Positions 22,302 through 34,765 of a DNA stretch of 64,000 nt are shown piece after piece. The translations under genes and the position numbers were made by a program. A model generated the notes under the pieces. The model was not told the DNA's origin. It saw only the letters and a program-made list of their open reading frames with translations, and did not search any database. The stretch is from the NCBI GenBank assembly GCA_026225945.1, contig JAMJFZ010000818.1, positions 1,424,501-1,488,500 of the forward strand, written 5' to 3'. Origin of the DNA: Cricetomys ansorgei. Its lineage: Eukaryota > Chordata > Mammalia > Rodentia > Nesomyidae. The stretch's first letter is position 1. Each line of letters opens with the position of its first letter.

Positions 22302-24704
22302 GGGAAGGTCAGGACTGGGGTGACATGCAAAGAGAGATGTCCATGGGAAGGACTTGGTACCCACCCCACAGCGAGAGAAGCGTTAGATGGGGGCAGACAC
22401 CTAGCAAGAGTACGCAGTGGTGGGGAATGACCTAGTAAGACTCCAGTTTGTGGGATGCATAGAGACAGTGGTGGGTTTCAACCACAGCATTGGAAGTTAG
22501 GGGGCCCCAGCCAGAGGCATGAGCTGGAAGGGGGCTGAGCACCTTCGGGAGACCCCACGAGACACTTCTGTTTTCTGAGAGGCCGTTAAGGTCCAGCTGC
22601 TTCTCTGCCCTTCATTAAGAAGCTCCAACAGATGGAGCTTACTTGTAAGGAGTCCTAAATCAGGCCTTCCCACCAAAGCCCTAGCAGGAAACAAATGTGA
22701 GGAAGTCAGTGTGGTGGCAGGGGTGACCAAGAGCTCAGGCGCCACCTAACCCGACACCGCCACCCACCCCAGCTGTGTTTGACAGCTGCATGAGTCTCGG
22801 AATGCGAGCTGTAGATTTCCAGGCTCTTTCTACCTAGGCGGTGCTTGACTGTTTTCAATAAGCCAAATAGTTACAAATCATTTCACCGCCCCTCCTGGTG
22901 AATCACCCTCACCTGCCTCTTCAGATGGAGAACGGAATGTCTGGAGAAATCTAGGTTTGGAGTGAGCCCATCTTCCACTGCGACGAGAAAGTCTAATGTT
23001 TTTATCTCATGTAAAACCTTTTTTTTAAATGGAAGGGGGACTTAATGTGAACCACACACAGCTCACCTGCGTACCTGTGCGCTGTTATATATAGACTCTG
23101 GCCAGAGCCTTTTTTGAAAACCGTCATATATCCTAGATCCGAAATGCTTTGTTCAGAACGGGATGTAGATATGAGCTGAAATTGGAGTTTCATTTGAAAC
23201 TGTCATCTTTGTAGGTCACAGAATCGTTGGACGGTGACAATTTTGTATGCTTTAACCTAATATCACGCTCGCTACCTGGAAGTCTTCTGTTTGAGGCTTT
23301 GGGGGCCCGACAGCCCCGTAGGTGCATCGGGGCATTCGGAGGGAAACTGGAGCTTCTCAAACGATCCTGTGAATCTGTGAGCACAGGAATCTGAGGCTGC
23401 TAAGTGAGGAGTCTGGGTGGGGCTTGAGGGTTTCTGTCGCTGACACACTCCCAAGTGCTGATGCTCTTCTGTGGATCGGGAACTGGGAAGCAGGGCGCCA
23501 GACGACATCCATCCCTGGGGATTTCACAGGCTACACGGAGACCCCCCTTTTTCAACTCTCCTGGTTCTGAACCGTGATTGGTTTCCCAAGCCTGTGCGTC
23601 CGGGTTGGCTCCTCCTCCTTTTGTCACGTGCCACCTTCCAGCAGCGGCTAGGGGATTTTGGCCTCATCCCTCCTTCGAGGCAAATTCCTGCTGGAACTGC
23701 CATGGGCTAGTCAGCCCGGGCTCCTCTGTCTGCCGTCATCCTTGCCGGCTTGATTTTGCTGGTAGCTGTAGATTTGAAGGCTCAGTTCAAGGGCTGTTGA
23801 GCACCTAAGACGTGCAAGCCCCACGCAGCTGGCCGAGGATGCCATGACCCCAAGAAACAAGACCTCTGTTTCTCCAAACTCACAGCTCATTTGGATGGTC
23901 AGGTTTTCTGGTTTTGTTTTGGAAGCAAAGTAGTTACTCAATAAAAGCACCTGATGAGGGAAAGTGTAGTTTTCTGACACCATGACTTTTATTTCAATTT
24001 TATCCATTTTAGTTTTAAAATATTATACTACGCTTTACGGTTCCCTCACAACACTGGCAGACAGCCTTCTATCATAATCATGAAATTGATCTTTGAAACC
24101 TTTATTTTCTGAGGTGACTAGAATCCATCCACATTGCCAGCACCCCTGAATTCTTCCAACACCCCCCATCTCCTTCCTCATGCGCCGGTAGCACTTGAGG
24201 GTGGTTCACCGGGAAGGGAAGGGGAGCACATTGTAACCATTTAGGCTCATTTAGAATAGTCTAGAAGCATCTAGGTAGAAAGAGCCTAGAAACCTGCAGC
24301 CCACATTCTGAGACTCACCGGGAAGGGAGGAAATGAGAGAGAGCCCCGGTGAGTCTGAGGGTCCTGGGTTAGATCCTAGCTCTGACAGTCTGGGAGACTC
24401 TCCAAAGTTTGTCCCCGGCTGTGAGTTTGAATTCACCTGTCAGCTCGATCCAGGTGCTTCTCCCCGGGTCCTCCCTGTTCCCTGGAGCATCTGGGGAACA
24501 ATAATGCTGCAGACTCTTTCCCAGGGTGAACTCACAGGCACCTGACTCCGGTGTTCCGAGTTCCTGAACCCTGAGAAAGTCCGCAGACTCCATAGCAGGA
24601 CGGAAGTGAGAGAGACTCTGGACTTTACAGGTTCTAGGACCACAGGTCCCCTCTGAGTCCTGCGGCCTAAGTCACCAGCACGCAGTGTTACTCGGGCAGT
24701 GATA

Positions 24705-24860
24705 AGAAGCAAGACTTGGAGTCTAGAGGAACTCAGTCTGTGTCCCCAGCCCAGGCCCCGCTATCTCAGCTGCCTTCCTTAATGCCGCTGAGTCTAGTTT
24801 CCTTCTATAAAGAGGAGATAAATAATATTGAGTCCTTCAGAATTGTTTTCCAAAGTTCAA
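24705..24860 (+). repeat. MIR relic
   Basis: 'gacttggagtctagagg', then 'ctgagtctagtttccttctataaagaggagataaataat' follow MIR in sense. Confidence 0.6.
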
Positions 24861-24887
24861 TCAGATCATTCAATAAAGACCCCACTA

Positions 24888-25105
24888 GAGCTGGCAATGG
24901 ATTCAGTTGGTAGAGTTCTCGTGTAGCAAGAAGTCCTGGCTTTGAGCCCCAGCACATAAACCAGGCATGGTGGCTTATGTCTACAATCCCCGCACTTAGA
25001 AGACAGAGGCAGGAGGATCAGAAGTTCAAGGTCATCCTCAGCTCCACAGTGAATTCAAGGCATCTTGGGATACATGAGACCCCATCTTAATTAAGTTATA
25101 AAATT
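24888..25105 (+). mobile_element. B4-type SINE (ID head plus B1 body)
   Basis: The ID-like head (attcagttggtagagttctc, then ctttgagccccagcac) is fused to a B1 body (aaccaggcatggtggc, then gcaggaggatcagaagttc) ending 'gagaccccatctta'. An AT-rich stretch follows to 25296. Confidence 0.7.
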
Positions 25106-25296
25106 AAGAGTCTATATACAAAAATATTCAGACTATTAAGGTCAAAACATTTGGAATTGGTACAATTTATTTATAAAACTACTAATTTGATACGTTTTAA
25201 ATCTAAATAATATTTAGTAGAAAATATTTCTGGGAATTAAACATGTATTCAGAAATAAATATTGTATACTTCCAGACTGATGTCTTCTAAGAGGGT

Positions 25297-25680
25297 TGTC
25301 TTAGAGTTTTATTGCTGAGATAAAACACCATGACCAAAAGCAAGTTGGGGAGGAAAGGGTTTATTCAGTTTACACTTCCACATCGTAGTCCATCACTGAA
25401 GGAAGTCAGGACAGGAACTCAAACAGGGCAGGAACCCAGAGGCAGGAGCTGATGCAGAGGCCACGGAGGGGTGCTGCTTACTGGCTTGCTCCTCCTGGCT
25501 TGTTCAGTCTGCTTTCTTATAGCACCCAGGATGGCACCTCCCACGATGGGCTGGCCCCTCCCCCACCAATCACTAATTAGGAAACTACCTTACAGCCAGA
25601 TCTATGGAGGCATTTTCTCAGTTAGGTTTCCCCCCTTTCAGATAACTCTAGCTTGTGTCAACACAGGAATAGCCCACACA
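25297..25680 (-). mobile_element. ERVL-MaLR-type solo LTR, antisense
   Basis: TGTCTTAG opens the reversed LTR and CCCACACA closes it. The interior ('ccatgaccaaaagcaagttgggg', 'gggtttattcagtttacact') matches the LTR at 4578-4953 in reverse. The TTTATT near 25361 is the reversed polyadenylation signal. Confidence 0.7.
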
Positions 25681-27089
25681 AGAGTGAACTGTACTATTAA
25701 ATTCTTTAATTAAAAATAGACTCATTCTGTCTGAGAGCCTCGAGGCTAGCAGATGTGTCTTGGACCCCTACCTGTCTTTGGGACTAGTTTCTCCTGTGGG
25801 AATCCTTGTGTGTGGGTGTGGACACCCGCTCTGTTACAGGACAACTGCTAGTGCATTTTATCCAGTTTGAGAGCCTTCCGCTTTTATTCAGATTTGATCT
25901 AGTTACATTTATTGTTATTAGAGACATAGCTGTCTTACAAGGGGGATATTTCTACCTCTGTTACTGTGTTTTGTGTTTACTAGATTCTCTCTTTGCCGGC
26001 ATTCTTCTGTAACTGATTCAGGACCCTGTGGCTATAGCAGAGTGCTTACAAGGATCTTTGATGTTAAGGGGTTGGGGTCTCCCACCAGTCCCCTAAAATA
26101 TAGGTTTTTAACCTCGTTTCCTTCGAGGAGTACATTTTCCCACATTCTGGGCAAAGCTTCTCTTCCCTAGGATGCATCCAAACATGGCAGGTGGGAGAGG
26201 AGGAAGTTGACCGAGTCTCTAGTTAACACGCAACTGCAATTTGGGGCAGGCCGTTCTCAATGTCCCCTTAAAGAAAAGGACCAAACAGTGTCATTACAGT
26301 TGACATGATAGTTTACAAAGTGCTCTTTACTGTGTCCATCTGCTCAAATCTGTATGAAATCCTCAGGAACTGCTTTCTGATTACCTTTTCAATTTCACAA
26401 GAAAATTGAGAGTCAGATTGTTCGATGACCAGCCAGGCAGGGACAAAGCCAGAGAGTGGACCAAATCAAGAATATTTTCCCATCCTCCCTTTGGGCTCCC
26501 AGAATAGTGAGAGTCAAGGATCCTGACATGTTGGCCCCTGTGATCCTGCAGACCACAGTTAAATCATGCGTCAGGATTCGGGACGGCACCATTCCACAAG
26601 TAACCTTTGCTCACTGTGACAGTTGTCTTCTGTCACACAGCCCTCGTTCCTCTAGGGAAAGCTCTCCCACAGGAAATTGATGCCAACTCGTCTCTGCGTC
26701 CCTCTCCCTCAGCCCCCACCCTGACCATCGCCACGAAGTGCCGACCACAGGACCTGGAATAGCTCCCGCCTCTGCTCCTTTCCAGCCTGGGGTTTCCTTC
26801 CATCTTCCAACCAGCAGCTGCCAGAGCACTTTTTATAAGACCAGAACCTGACCACAGCCCACATAGAGTACCTCCGAAGTTCGCCATCACTGGGTGTTTT
26901 TAACCACTGAACAGAGCAACAGGTTTGGTTATGACAGTTCTGGTTTGTATTTAATGTGTTTGGCTTATAGCCACCCCACACCCTCTGTCTTCTGCTGATC
27001 CCTTCCTCCCCCAAAATAGTCCCCATTCTACCTTGACATCATAAAATTTTCTTAATGTGGGTTTTTCAAAAGAGAAACCCCCCCCCTCC

Positions 27090-27170
27090 TTTTGGGTTTT
27101 GTTTTTTGAGACAAGGTCTCCCTGAGTCACCCAGGACGGCCTGGACTCATGGTACACTCCATGGCCTCTC
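27090..27170 (-). mobile_element. B1 fragment, antisense
   Basis: 'gttttttgagacaaggtctccctgagtcacccaggacggcctggactc' is the reversed B1 3' half. Confidence 0.6.
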
Positions 27171-27177
27171 TTCGTTT

Positions 27178-27400
27178 CTCTGGATCTAGCTTACTTCATT
27201 TAACATGATGATCTCCAGTTCTATCCATTTCACTGGGGGAAAAGAAGACATAATTTCATTCTTTGCAGATAAACAAAACTCTATTACGCACACATCCCCC
27301 GTATTCTCTCTAATCTGCTCATCTGCTGATGGGCATCTACGCCGGCTCCATTCTGTGGCTGTTGTGAATAGTTCTGGGACACTGAATTGTGTATGTACGT
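27178..27400 (-). mobile_element. L1 ORF2 fragment, antisense
   Basis: 'catgatgatctccagttctatccattt' and 'ctgctgatgggcatctacgccggctcc' are hallmarks of reversed L1 ORF2. No open frame survives. Confidence 0.7.
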
Positions 27401-28219
27401 CTTGACAGCTAACCGAAAGTGACCGTAAAGGTAACAGTGGCACACAGGAGAACCGGGCGACCCGCTCCGGGCACGCACTCGGTTATTGTTCCTGTCCTGC
27501 GTCGATGAAGCGCAGCAACACTCCCAAGTCCCAGACGAGGAATCTGGGGCTAGCAGAAAGGGGACCTGGGTCCCAAGTTCTTGTCTTTCTGGCTCCAGAT
27601 CCATGGCTTTGACCTCCACCCGGAGACGGGGCAGGCTCAGCCAGAGTGAGGGATGAGTAGAAGGAAGAAGAAAGGCCTCTGTCCTGAACCCTGGAACTTC
27701 CTGTCATCATGATGGATACCGTAGCACACAGGTGGCTGCGCTAGCTCTGCTTAATTGAGTTTTGTGAAGCCAAGCCAAGACGCAAGATCTGCGGTTCCCC
27801 TCATCTCTTCCAGCATGGGGACAGAGTCCTTGTAGCTAGCTCCCCGGGTGGTAGACAGTGCCGCCTCCGCCCTCCTTCACGGTGCTGGCTCACCACCAAG
27901 TTCTGGGGCTTGAGCATCTCTGCCTGTGTCTCTCAGGCTCGACATCCCAGCCTTCTCTGTTCTGCTCTTTCCACTTTCTAAGGAGGAGCTGGTGGCCTGG
28001 GGACAGACACTCACTCTCCTGGGAATCAGGGTCGGTCTACATATCCACAGTACAAAGTGCCCTGAACAGCGTGTGTCTGCCAGATGCCAAGACGCTCAGA
28101 TGAGCGTTCAGCAGTCGGAATCAGCTACACGGAAGTACGGGGGTCCTTTTCTTGGGTACTCTGCCTAGTCTACAGCACATCAGAAAAACAGAACTCCGTC
28201 TCGTTCCATGCACACAGAC

Positions 28220-28325
28220 ACCGGCGCTGTCATCAGGTCCATTTTACAGCTGATGGCTCGGGCTCCGAGGGGTTCAGTAACTTTCCAACGATCACAAAGC
28301 CAGGTAGAGGCAGCCTGACTTCAAA
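28220..28325 (-). repeat. MIR relic, antisense
   Basis: 'tccattttacagctgatgg', 'gaggggttcagtaactttcc' and 'atcacaaagccagg' follow reversed MIR. Confidence 0.6.
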
Positions 28326-28627
28326 GGCCTCGTCCTGCTTGGGGAAACTGATATTAAAAAGTAGTGCCCAGACTGATAATTTAAAAATAATCAAAACAGG
28401 TCATCAATAGTCAAGTGTAAAAGACTGTCTAAAAAGTAAGGTTCCCCTTTGCACCCAAATCCCACCCCTTTCCGAGAAGCGGCCACCAATGGTAGGGGCC
28501 TGGGTACTTCTCCAGAAATACGTGGTATATGTCCAAGCTCACATGGAAATATGGACAAGCAAATCAAATATATAAGTGAATGCAGTCCTGCGTTTTGGTG
28601 GTCCATGTTGATTTTTGCACAGAATAT

Positions 28628-28781
28628 TTATTTATTTTTTTTTTTTGAGACAGGGTTTTTCTGTGTAGCCTTGGCTATCCTAAAACTCACACTGTAGACC
28701 AGGCTGGCCTCAAACTCACAGCAATCTGCCTGTCTCTGCCTCCCGAGTGCTGAAATTAAAGGTGAACGCCGCCACCGCCCG
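28628..28781 (-). mobile_element. B1 SINE, antisense
   Basis: A poly-T and GAGACAGGGTTTTTCTGTGT start is followed by the full reversed B1 to CCACCGCCCG. Unlike most B1 copies here it keeps the canonical ctacacag word. Confidence 0.9.
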
Positions 28782-28799
28782 CAGTGGAGTGACGTATCT

Positions 28800-29455
28800 T
28801 GAATGCCATTCCTCATTGACTTTTTAAAAATATTTTTATTCTTTGAGAATTTTGTGAAACATATTTTGATCAGGCCCCTCCTATCTCCTCCTTTATCCCA
28901 CCCCAGCCTCCCCATCCCCAACTTTGTGTCCTTCTCTCTCTCCCCTCCCCCTCTCTCACATTAACCCATCAACTCCAACTTGTGCTACCCACATACCCCT
29001 GGATGTGGGGCCATCCCCTGGAGCACCCAAGGACCACATCCCTAAAACAGACTCTTACGCGCCCAGGAGCCTTTCATCCTCAGTAGCTGCCTAGCTGGGG
29101 ACAGGGCTCATGAAGCTGGTGCAGTTCCGGGCTGGACCGCAGACTGGTTTGATCTTGTACAGACATGGTTGTAGGCGACCCGCTGTGTACAGAAGGTAGT
29201 GTTTCCTTCCCTCCAGTCCTCCGCGGCTTAGAATCCTTCCACACCCTCTTCTGAGATGTTCCCTGAGCCTTGGCGGGGGAGGGGCATGACACAGATGTTT
29301 GTTCCAAGCTCCCTCTGTACTTTGACCAGTTTAGAGTTTCTGCATTAACCGCCACGCACCACACAAAGGCTTCTCTGTTGAGGTCAGAGAGCTGTGCTAA
29401 GCTGTGGGTAGATACCAGGACTTAGAGGACAGTTCGATACTACGTTCGTGTAGCC
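28800..29455 (+). mobile_element. Rodent L1 (Lx-like) fragment
   Basis: 'gatgtggggccatcccctgg', 'tagctgcctagctggggac', 'tggtttgatcttgtacag', 'tgttccctgagccttgg' and 'gaccagtttagagtttctg' are familiar from rodent Lx elements. The orientation relative to L1 sense is not certain. Confidence 0.55.
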
Positions 29456-29687
29456 CAGCGGTTCTCAACCTTCGTAATGCTGGGACCCTTTAACATAGTT
29501 CCTCGCGTTGTGCTGAACCCCCCAGACCATAATTTTTTTTTTGTTGTTGCTACTTCGTAACTGTAATTTTGCTACTGTTACGAATCTTGATGGAAATATC
29601 TGATACGCAGGTGGTCTTAGGCGACCTCTTCGAGAAAGGGCCATTTGACCCCCAACTGGATGGCAACCCACAGGTTGAGAATCACTG
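29456..29687 (-). mobile_element. URR1-like hAT (Charlie) non-autonomous DNA transposon
   Basis: The terminal inverted repeats are CAGCGGTTCTCAACCTT at 29456 and AGGTTGAGAATCACTG ending at 29687. The interior has the reversed URR1 words 'gtaactgtaattttgctactgtta' and 'ggtcttaggcgacc'. The length is about 232 bp with no transposase. The 8-bp flanks are only partly alike, so the target-site duplication has decayed. Confidence 0.8.
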
Positions 29688-29819
29688 ACTTAGCAGAATG
29701 ATGGTTCTCTGGGGGCTGTCCTGACCAGCCTTACAGATTAGCCCATCCCAGTTTAACACCTGCCCAGAGTGACACGAACACCATAGTGCGTGTTAACTTT
29801 TCCTTAACTAATTGAAGGG

Positions 29820-29925
29820 TCCTTAGACATGTGTGTATGTATGTGCACATGAATGTGTATGTGACACATGTATGCACATGTGTATTCACGCATGTGTTCA
29901 TGTGTATGTGCATTAATGTGTCCGT
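29820..29925. repeat. TG/CATG-rich imperfect repeat
   Basis: Imperfect TGTGTATG and CACATG words with no pure tract above about 10 bp. Confidence 0.6.
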
Positions 29926-31132
29926 TATTGATGTTCTGTGTGGTTTTCCTAAAGGAGAAAGTCCAAATTCTCGATAGACCTGTGCATTTTAAATTGAGGG
30001 CCAATATTGTCAAATATTAAGAGTCCACACCAAGCAACATTGTAAAAAAGGGCCGTTCCCCCAACATCCCCCAATACTGGTCCCCTCGGCACAGGCATCA
30101 GGTTCCTACAATCCTCCTCCATCCTGACTCTGGGCTAAAGCTTCCTGCTAAGCTGTGGATTCAGTCTGGGAAAGTCATCCTCAGCAGGCCACAGCCACAT
30201 AGTAGGGGGTGGGGGTGTTCCATGACGGCCTGGGGATTCACTATAGAACCCAGAGGCTCATCTCTGGGATCCCCAAGGCACAGGGTGTCAGTACACCCTG
30301 CTGTCTCGAGGTGGGCGTGGCGGCTTGGGGCTCGGGCTTGCTGGCGTGGGAGAGATCCCTTCAGCTTGGATCCTAAAAGGCTGCAAATTAGTGACTCCTT
30401 GGAGGAAGTCGGTTGTTTTTGTTGTTCGCTGCATGGCATTGTTTAAAAGGGCCACAGCTTTTGTTTGTATGGGGTGGTGGCTGTATCTTGTTTTGTTTTT
30501 TTTTTTTAAGACTTACAACTGTTTTTAAGACTTTTTTTTTAAGATTGAAATCTGTTTCTAAATAAGATTGGAGGGAGAAGGCCACACAGCTGTGGCTTTG
30601 AGGGTGACCTTGCCGCCCGTGCAAAGACTTTGCAGGCTAGGTTTTGTTTTCTCTAATATTGTTTATTTAAAAGGTAAAACAGCTGTGGTTAGAAAGTAAC
30701 TGACATGAGGAAAGGCATTCGGTGACGAGGGTGTGCCCACTGACTTCTGGCTTGCAGGCCTGGGGAGATGCAGCCAGAGATATCTGCCCCTTCCAGAATG
30801 ATCACTGGTTTACGTGTCCCCGGTTCGTGTGTTTTTCGCACCTGACAGCGTGTCTCAGGGCTCCCTTCTGATCTGTAGATACCGGTCTTGTTCTCAGAAA
30901 CACACTCCTTGTGTACAGATGTGTTAGGTTTCATCAGATGACCAGAGGGCAGAGTACCCAGTACTCTGTCCAGGGCACACCCTGTTTTAACCTCTCCCGG
31001 GTAGCGATGGGTTTTCTCTCCTCCATCCTTCCGTCCCATGCCTGTGCCCAGCTAAGTCTCCAGGAGACTCCCAGGGGTCACCACAGGCGGTGGGGTGGGG
31101 GACGGACTCTGGGGACCTACCTAACGTGAGAG

Positions 31133-31280
31133 TGCTTGTCACAGTCACATGTGGAGGACAGAGGACAGCTCGTTAGAGTTGATCCCTCCTTCCAGTGTAC
31201 TGGCCGTGGACTGAGCTCAGGTTGTCGGGCTCGGCGGCAAGCGCTTCTGCTTGCCGAGCCATCTCACTGGCCTCAGTCAC
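31133..31280 (-). mobile_element. B3 SINE, antisense
   Basis: 'tcacatgtggaggacagagg', 'ttagagttgatccctccttccag' and 'ggcggcaagcgcttctgcttgccgagccatctcactgg' are the reverse complement of B3. Confidence 0.75.
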
Positions 31281-31377
31281 GGTCTATAGACCCACGCTGT
31301 CAGATGACAACACGGTAAGAGCCATGCAAACGACTCAGCTTTGCGATAATCGCACTGAAAAAAGCTCAGTGAAGGAT

Positions 31378-31490
31378 GAGAGTGAGGGGTGCGGCTCAGC
31401 GGGACAGCGCCTGCCCAGCACGCAAGGGGCCCTGGGTTCCATCCTCAGCACCACAAAAGGAGATATTAAAAGTAAAAAAAGAAATAAAAA
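31378..31490 (+). mobile_element. ID-type SINE
   Basis: 'gaggggtgcggctcagcggg' (A box), 'cctgcccagcacgcaagg' and 'ccctgggttccatcctcagc' (B box) are followed by an A-rich tail. The order matches BC1/ID. Confidence 0.75.
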
Positions 31491-32264
31491 GCTAACCGAG
31501 GAAAGCAAGTTTCTTATTCCCGTTTAGCCTAATAGATCCGTAACAGTATCATTTATAGATCGAAACAATATCTTAAGTTTATTAACGTGCCCTTGGGAAG
31601 TTGTCTCTCTCTTCCTTCTCACCACGCCCCCTTCTTTCTGGGAACTGCAGATGCCTGTGCTTCAGTTTGAGTTCACGACACTGAATGCCTCCCCCGACTC
31701 TCCAGACCTCTGCTTCCGGGTTTTCAATGAACGAGCTATCCTAGGACCTCTCACTGGCTCATCTCCATCCCAGTCTAGAAGTGGAAAGTGCTAGAACTGA
31801 GAAAAACGCAACGAAGCAGGACAAATGGTACCCTGAGCAGCACACACTCACGCTTACCATGTGCGTGTGGATGAGGAGAGTCCCTGGGCGTGACCTCGAG
31901 CCCCACAGGGCTGATATGTGAGGCCACTGTGGAGGCCGTGTCTGGGGAGAGATGTGGGTGCCATTGTATCTGAGGCTGGCAATCGGACAGGGTCTAACCC
32001 TGACTCTTAAACGTCCCTGGACCTCCCTTCCCTCACTAGACTAAGAGTCTCATGATAACTTAGCCGGCAGAAAATGCTTCTGAAGTTTAACCTGAACCAA
32101 CCAAACAGAAGAACAGCAAGGAGAGTTCAAGCCTGTAACTCTCCCCCACCCTCAAAGCTAGGATGAGAGCAGTTCTTTATTCCTCTGGTGGCTGTAAGGA
32201 TCAAATCAGTCTACCAGGCGGAGACTGGCCACCCTTCCTAGCCGAGAACTCCCACGGCCCCGTT

Positions 32265-32345
32265 CCTCCAATTGTAGAAACGAGGCCCAGGGCAGGGAGC
32301 TGCCTGCCCAAGGTCACACAACAAGGAGGCAGCCTCAGACACGCC
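32265..32345 (-). repeat. MIR relic, antisense
   Basis: 'ttgtagaaacgaggcccagg' then 'cctgcccaaggtcacacaac' are reversed MIR. Confidence 0.65.
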
Positions 32346-32469
32346 CGGCATGGGCTGCTTCCTTCTCCCAGGCGGTAGTATTTCCTCACAGCGAAAGGGA
32401 AAGGGGAAAATATGTCCAGAGTGAATGATGTGCTCAACAGAGACTCATGGCCAAGTCTGGTTTCCATGG

Positions 32470-32875
32470 TATGTACTGTGTGTGTGTGTGTGGTGTATCT
32501 GGGGGGAGGGGGGCGTGTGTGCATGATGTGTTTATATGTGTGTGTGGTGTGTGTGTGATATGTGAGTATGATGTGTTTATATGTGGGAGTGCGTGTGTAT
32601 ATGTGGTGTGTACAGTGTGTGTGCGTCTGTGTGTTAAACGTATGTGTGCGTGTATGTGTGTATGGAATGTGTGGTGTGTCTGTGTGTGATGTGTGTGTGT
32701 GATGTGTGTATATATGCATGTGTGTATGTGGTGTGTGTACATGTGTGTGTGTATGATGTGTGTGTATGTGTGTGAGTGCATGCATGTGTGTGTCTGTGTG
32801 TGTGTGTGCAGTGTGTGTATATGTGTATATGATGTGTGTATCTATGTATGTGTATATGTGAATGCATGTGCGTGT
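32470..32875. repeat. Imperfect TG/TATG minisatellite-like tract
   Basis: About 400 bp of TGTG, TATATG and TGATGTG words. The open frames here (Cys/Val-rich or His/Thr-rich) are translations of the repeat. Confidence 0.9.
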
Positions 32876-33177
32876 TGTTTAGAATCCCAGCTCCAGAGGA
32901 GGCAACTTGGCAGACCCGTCAGCTTAGCTTCTATCTCCTATAAACAATGCTCCCACAGCGACAGGGTGAGAGTTGTCAGGGCCATCTGTAGGGAAGGGTC
33001 CCCTTAGAGATGACACAAAGGACTGTGATTGAGCAAAAAAAAACCAGACCAAACCATACTGATGAAAACCCAGGGAACCCGGACCGTCACGTTACACAAG
33101 AGCAGAAACCAGTTTTCCTGAGCGTTGGTCCTCTCCGTGCCATGGAATTCTCCAGGTTAGTCAGCAGGTGGCTGCTA

Positions 33178-33285
33178 CTAAGAAACCATTTTACAGATGA
33201 GAGAAGTGAGGCTCGGAGCAAAAAAAGGAGCCCACTCTGAAACACAGACAGAGCCAGGAAGCGCTTTAGCCAGGGGCTTAAACAG
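33178..33285 (-). repeat. MIR relic, antisense
   Basis: 'cattttacagatgagagaagtgaggctcgg' is reversed MIR. Confidence 0.65.
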
Positions 33286-33434
33286 CATGTTTGCAAAGTG
33301 GGACAATTAAGTATACTATGAAGCTTCGTGTGTCTATCTGCAAAGGAAGGACAGTTGAACTTGGCCTTGACTGGGAGAAGAACAAACATGACAGGTGGAA
33401 TGGCTTCTAGGTAGAACAGGAAAGCCAGAGCACT

Positions 33435-33650
33435 GTGGGCTTAGGTGACAGATGCTGGGAGCAGCAGCTACCCACGAAGCTGAGACAGGGGGATGGCAAG
33501 TTCAAGGCCTGCCTGAAATACAGAGTGAGTTCACGTTCAACCTGAGCGACTTAACCAGACTCTGCCTCAAAATAAAAATTAAAAAGGCAGCTGAGGATAC
33601 GGTCTAGAATACACAAAGCCCTGGGTTCCACTCCCAACACCTCCTGAAGA
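33435..33650 (+). mobile_element. Old B1-like SINE followed by ID-type SINE
   Basis: A B1-like part ('gctgagacagggggatggc', 'gttcaaggcctgcctgaaa', 'tctgcctcaaaataaaaat') is followed directly by an ID-like part ('cagctgaggatacggtctag', 'ccctgggttccactcccaac'). A GGGAA purine run follows to about 33690. Confidence 0.6.
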
Positions 33651-34667
33651 AAACGAGGCGGGGAGGAAGGGAAGAAGGGAGGAAGGAGAGGATGGATCCT
33701 AAACACCAGCCAAACCCCACCTGTTTCTGGAAGAGACAGAGGCCAAGCCGAGCATGGCTGGGGTGGGAGACACTGTGATAGTTTGTTTCTGGTCGGTTCT
33801 CGTTTAAGCAAGGCAAAGACCGAGTCGATGCCCTATCCTTTGCTAAGGTCTGACTTAAGCCAGCATTTGTAATAAACGAGCTTGGGGTCCTTGCCGCCCC
33901 TTACAGACCCTTCTTCCGTTAAAGGATGAAGCCCAGAGCCAAACGTGGATCCTGGAGAGAGCTTTAGATCTCCAGCCGTCTCCACCTAGGGCTGTGACTT
34001 GGTCCCCAGAAGATTATGGAGAGATGAAGAAGCAAGAGAACAAACCCACCCTCCCAGACGAGGAAGGGCGTAGTGGCCCCGGGTGCTTCACCTTGCAAAC
34101 CAGAGCCTGGGCAGCAGGATTCTCAAAAACTACTCAGGCTTCTGACACACGGGCCACACACAGCAGAGAAATGCCACAGCATGAGGGCGGTGCATGAATA
34201 CACAGAAACACACACACAGAGCCGCGCCAGATGGAGAAGGCAGCCCGGGCTGGGCCAGGGATTCGTTACTCCCCAACCCACACAGAGCGGCTGGTGGGGT
34301 TATGTAATTCGAGCTGCAAAAACACTAACCAGCCTCCTTCAAGGGGCTCTGGGAGAGGGGGACTCCTTTGAAAGCTTGTGGGGGGTTTGCTCTGCAGTCA
34401 ACTCCTGTGCTCCAAGGTAGTGGGGAGCTTATGTCAGCTGCCTCGGCCCTGGGTGGGCCCTGGGAAGTTGCTAAAAGGGAAACAAGGCATTTCGATGTGT
34501 TAGTCATGACGGCAGATGGGTGTCCCTCCTTTGGCGAAGGCATGGGGCGGATGCTGTGAGGGGGAGTCTAGGGATACAGGTAGAGCTGGTGCTTGGACGG
34601 GAGGGAGGAAGGGATGAAAAGTTTGGCTTGGATTGTCCCACCCCCCATCCTGTCCTGCCCCACCCCA

Positions 34668-34681
34668 CCACACACACACGC

Positions 34682-34743
<62 letters not shown>

Positions 34744-34765
34744 GCACTCACACACGCACTGACAG
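34668..34765. repeat. (CA)n microsatellite
   Basis: A CA run of about 50 units in total, with a few CG interruptions at both ends. Confidence 0.95.

Noticed and set aside
31378..31450. Functional tRNA genes at SINE heads (also 5812, 43463, 49740)
   Set aside because: The A and B boxes belong to ID, B2 and B3 elements with SINE bodies and A-rich tails; they do not fold as complete tRNAs.
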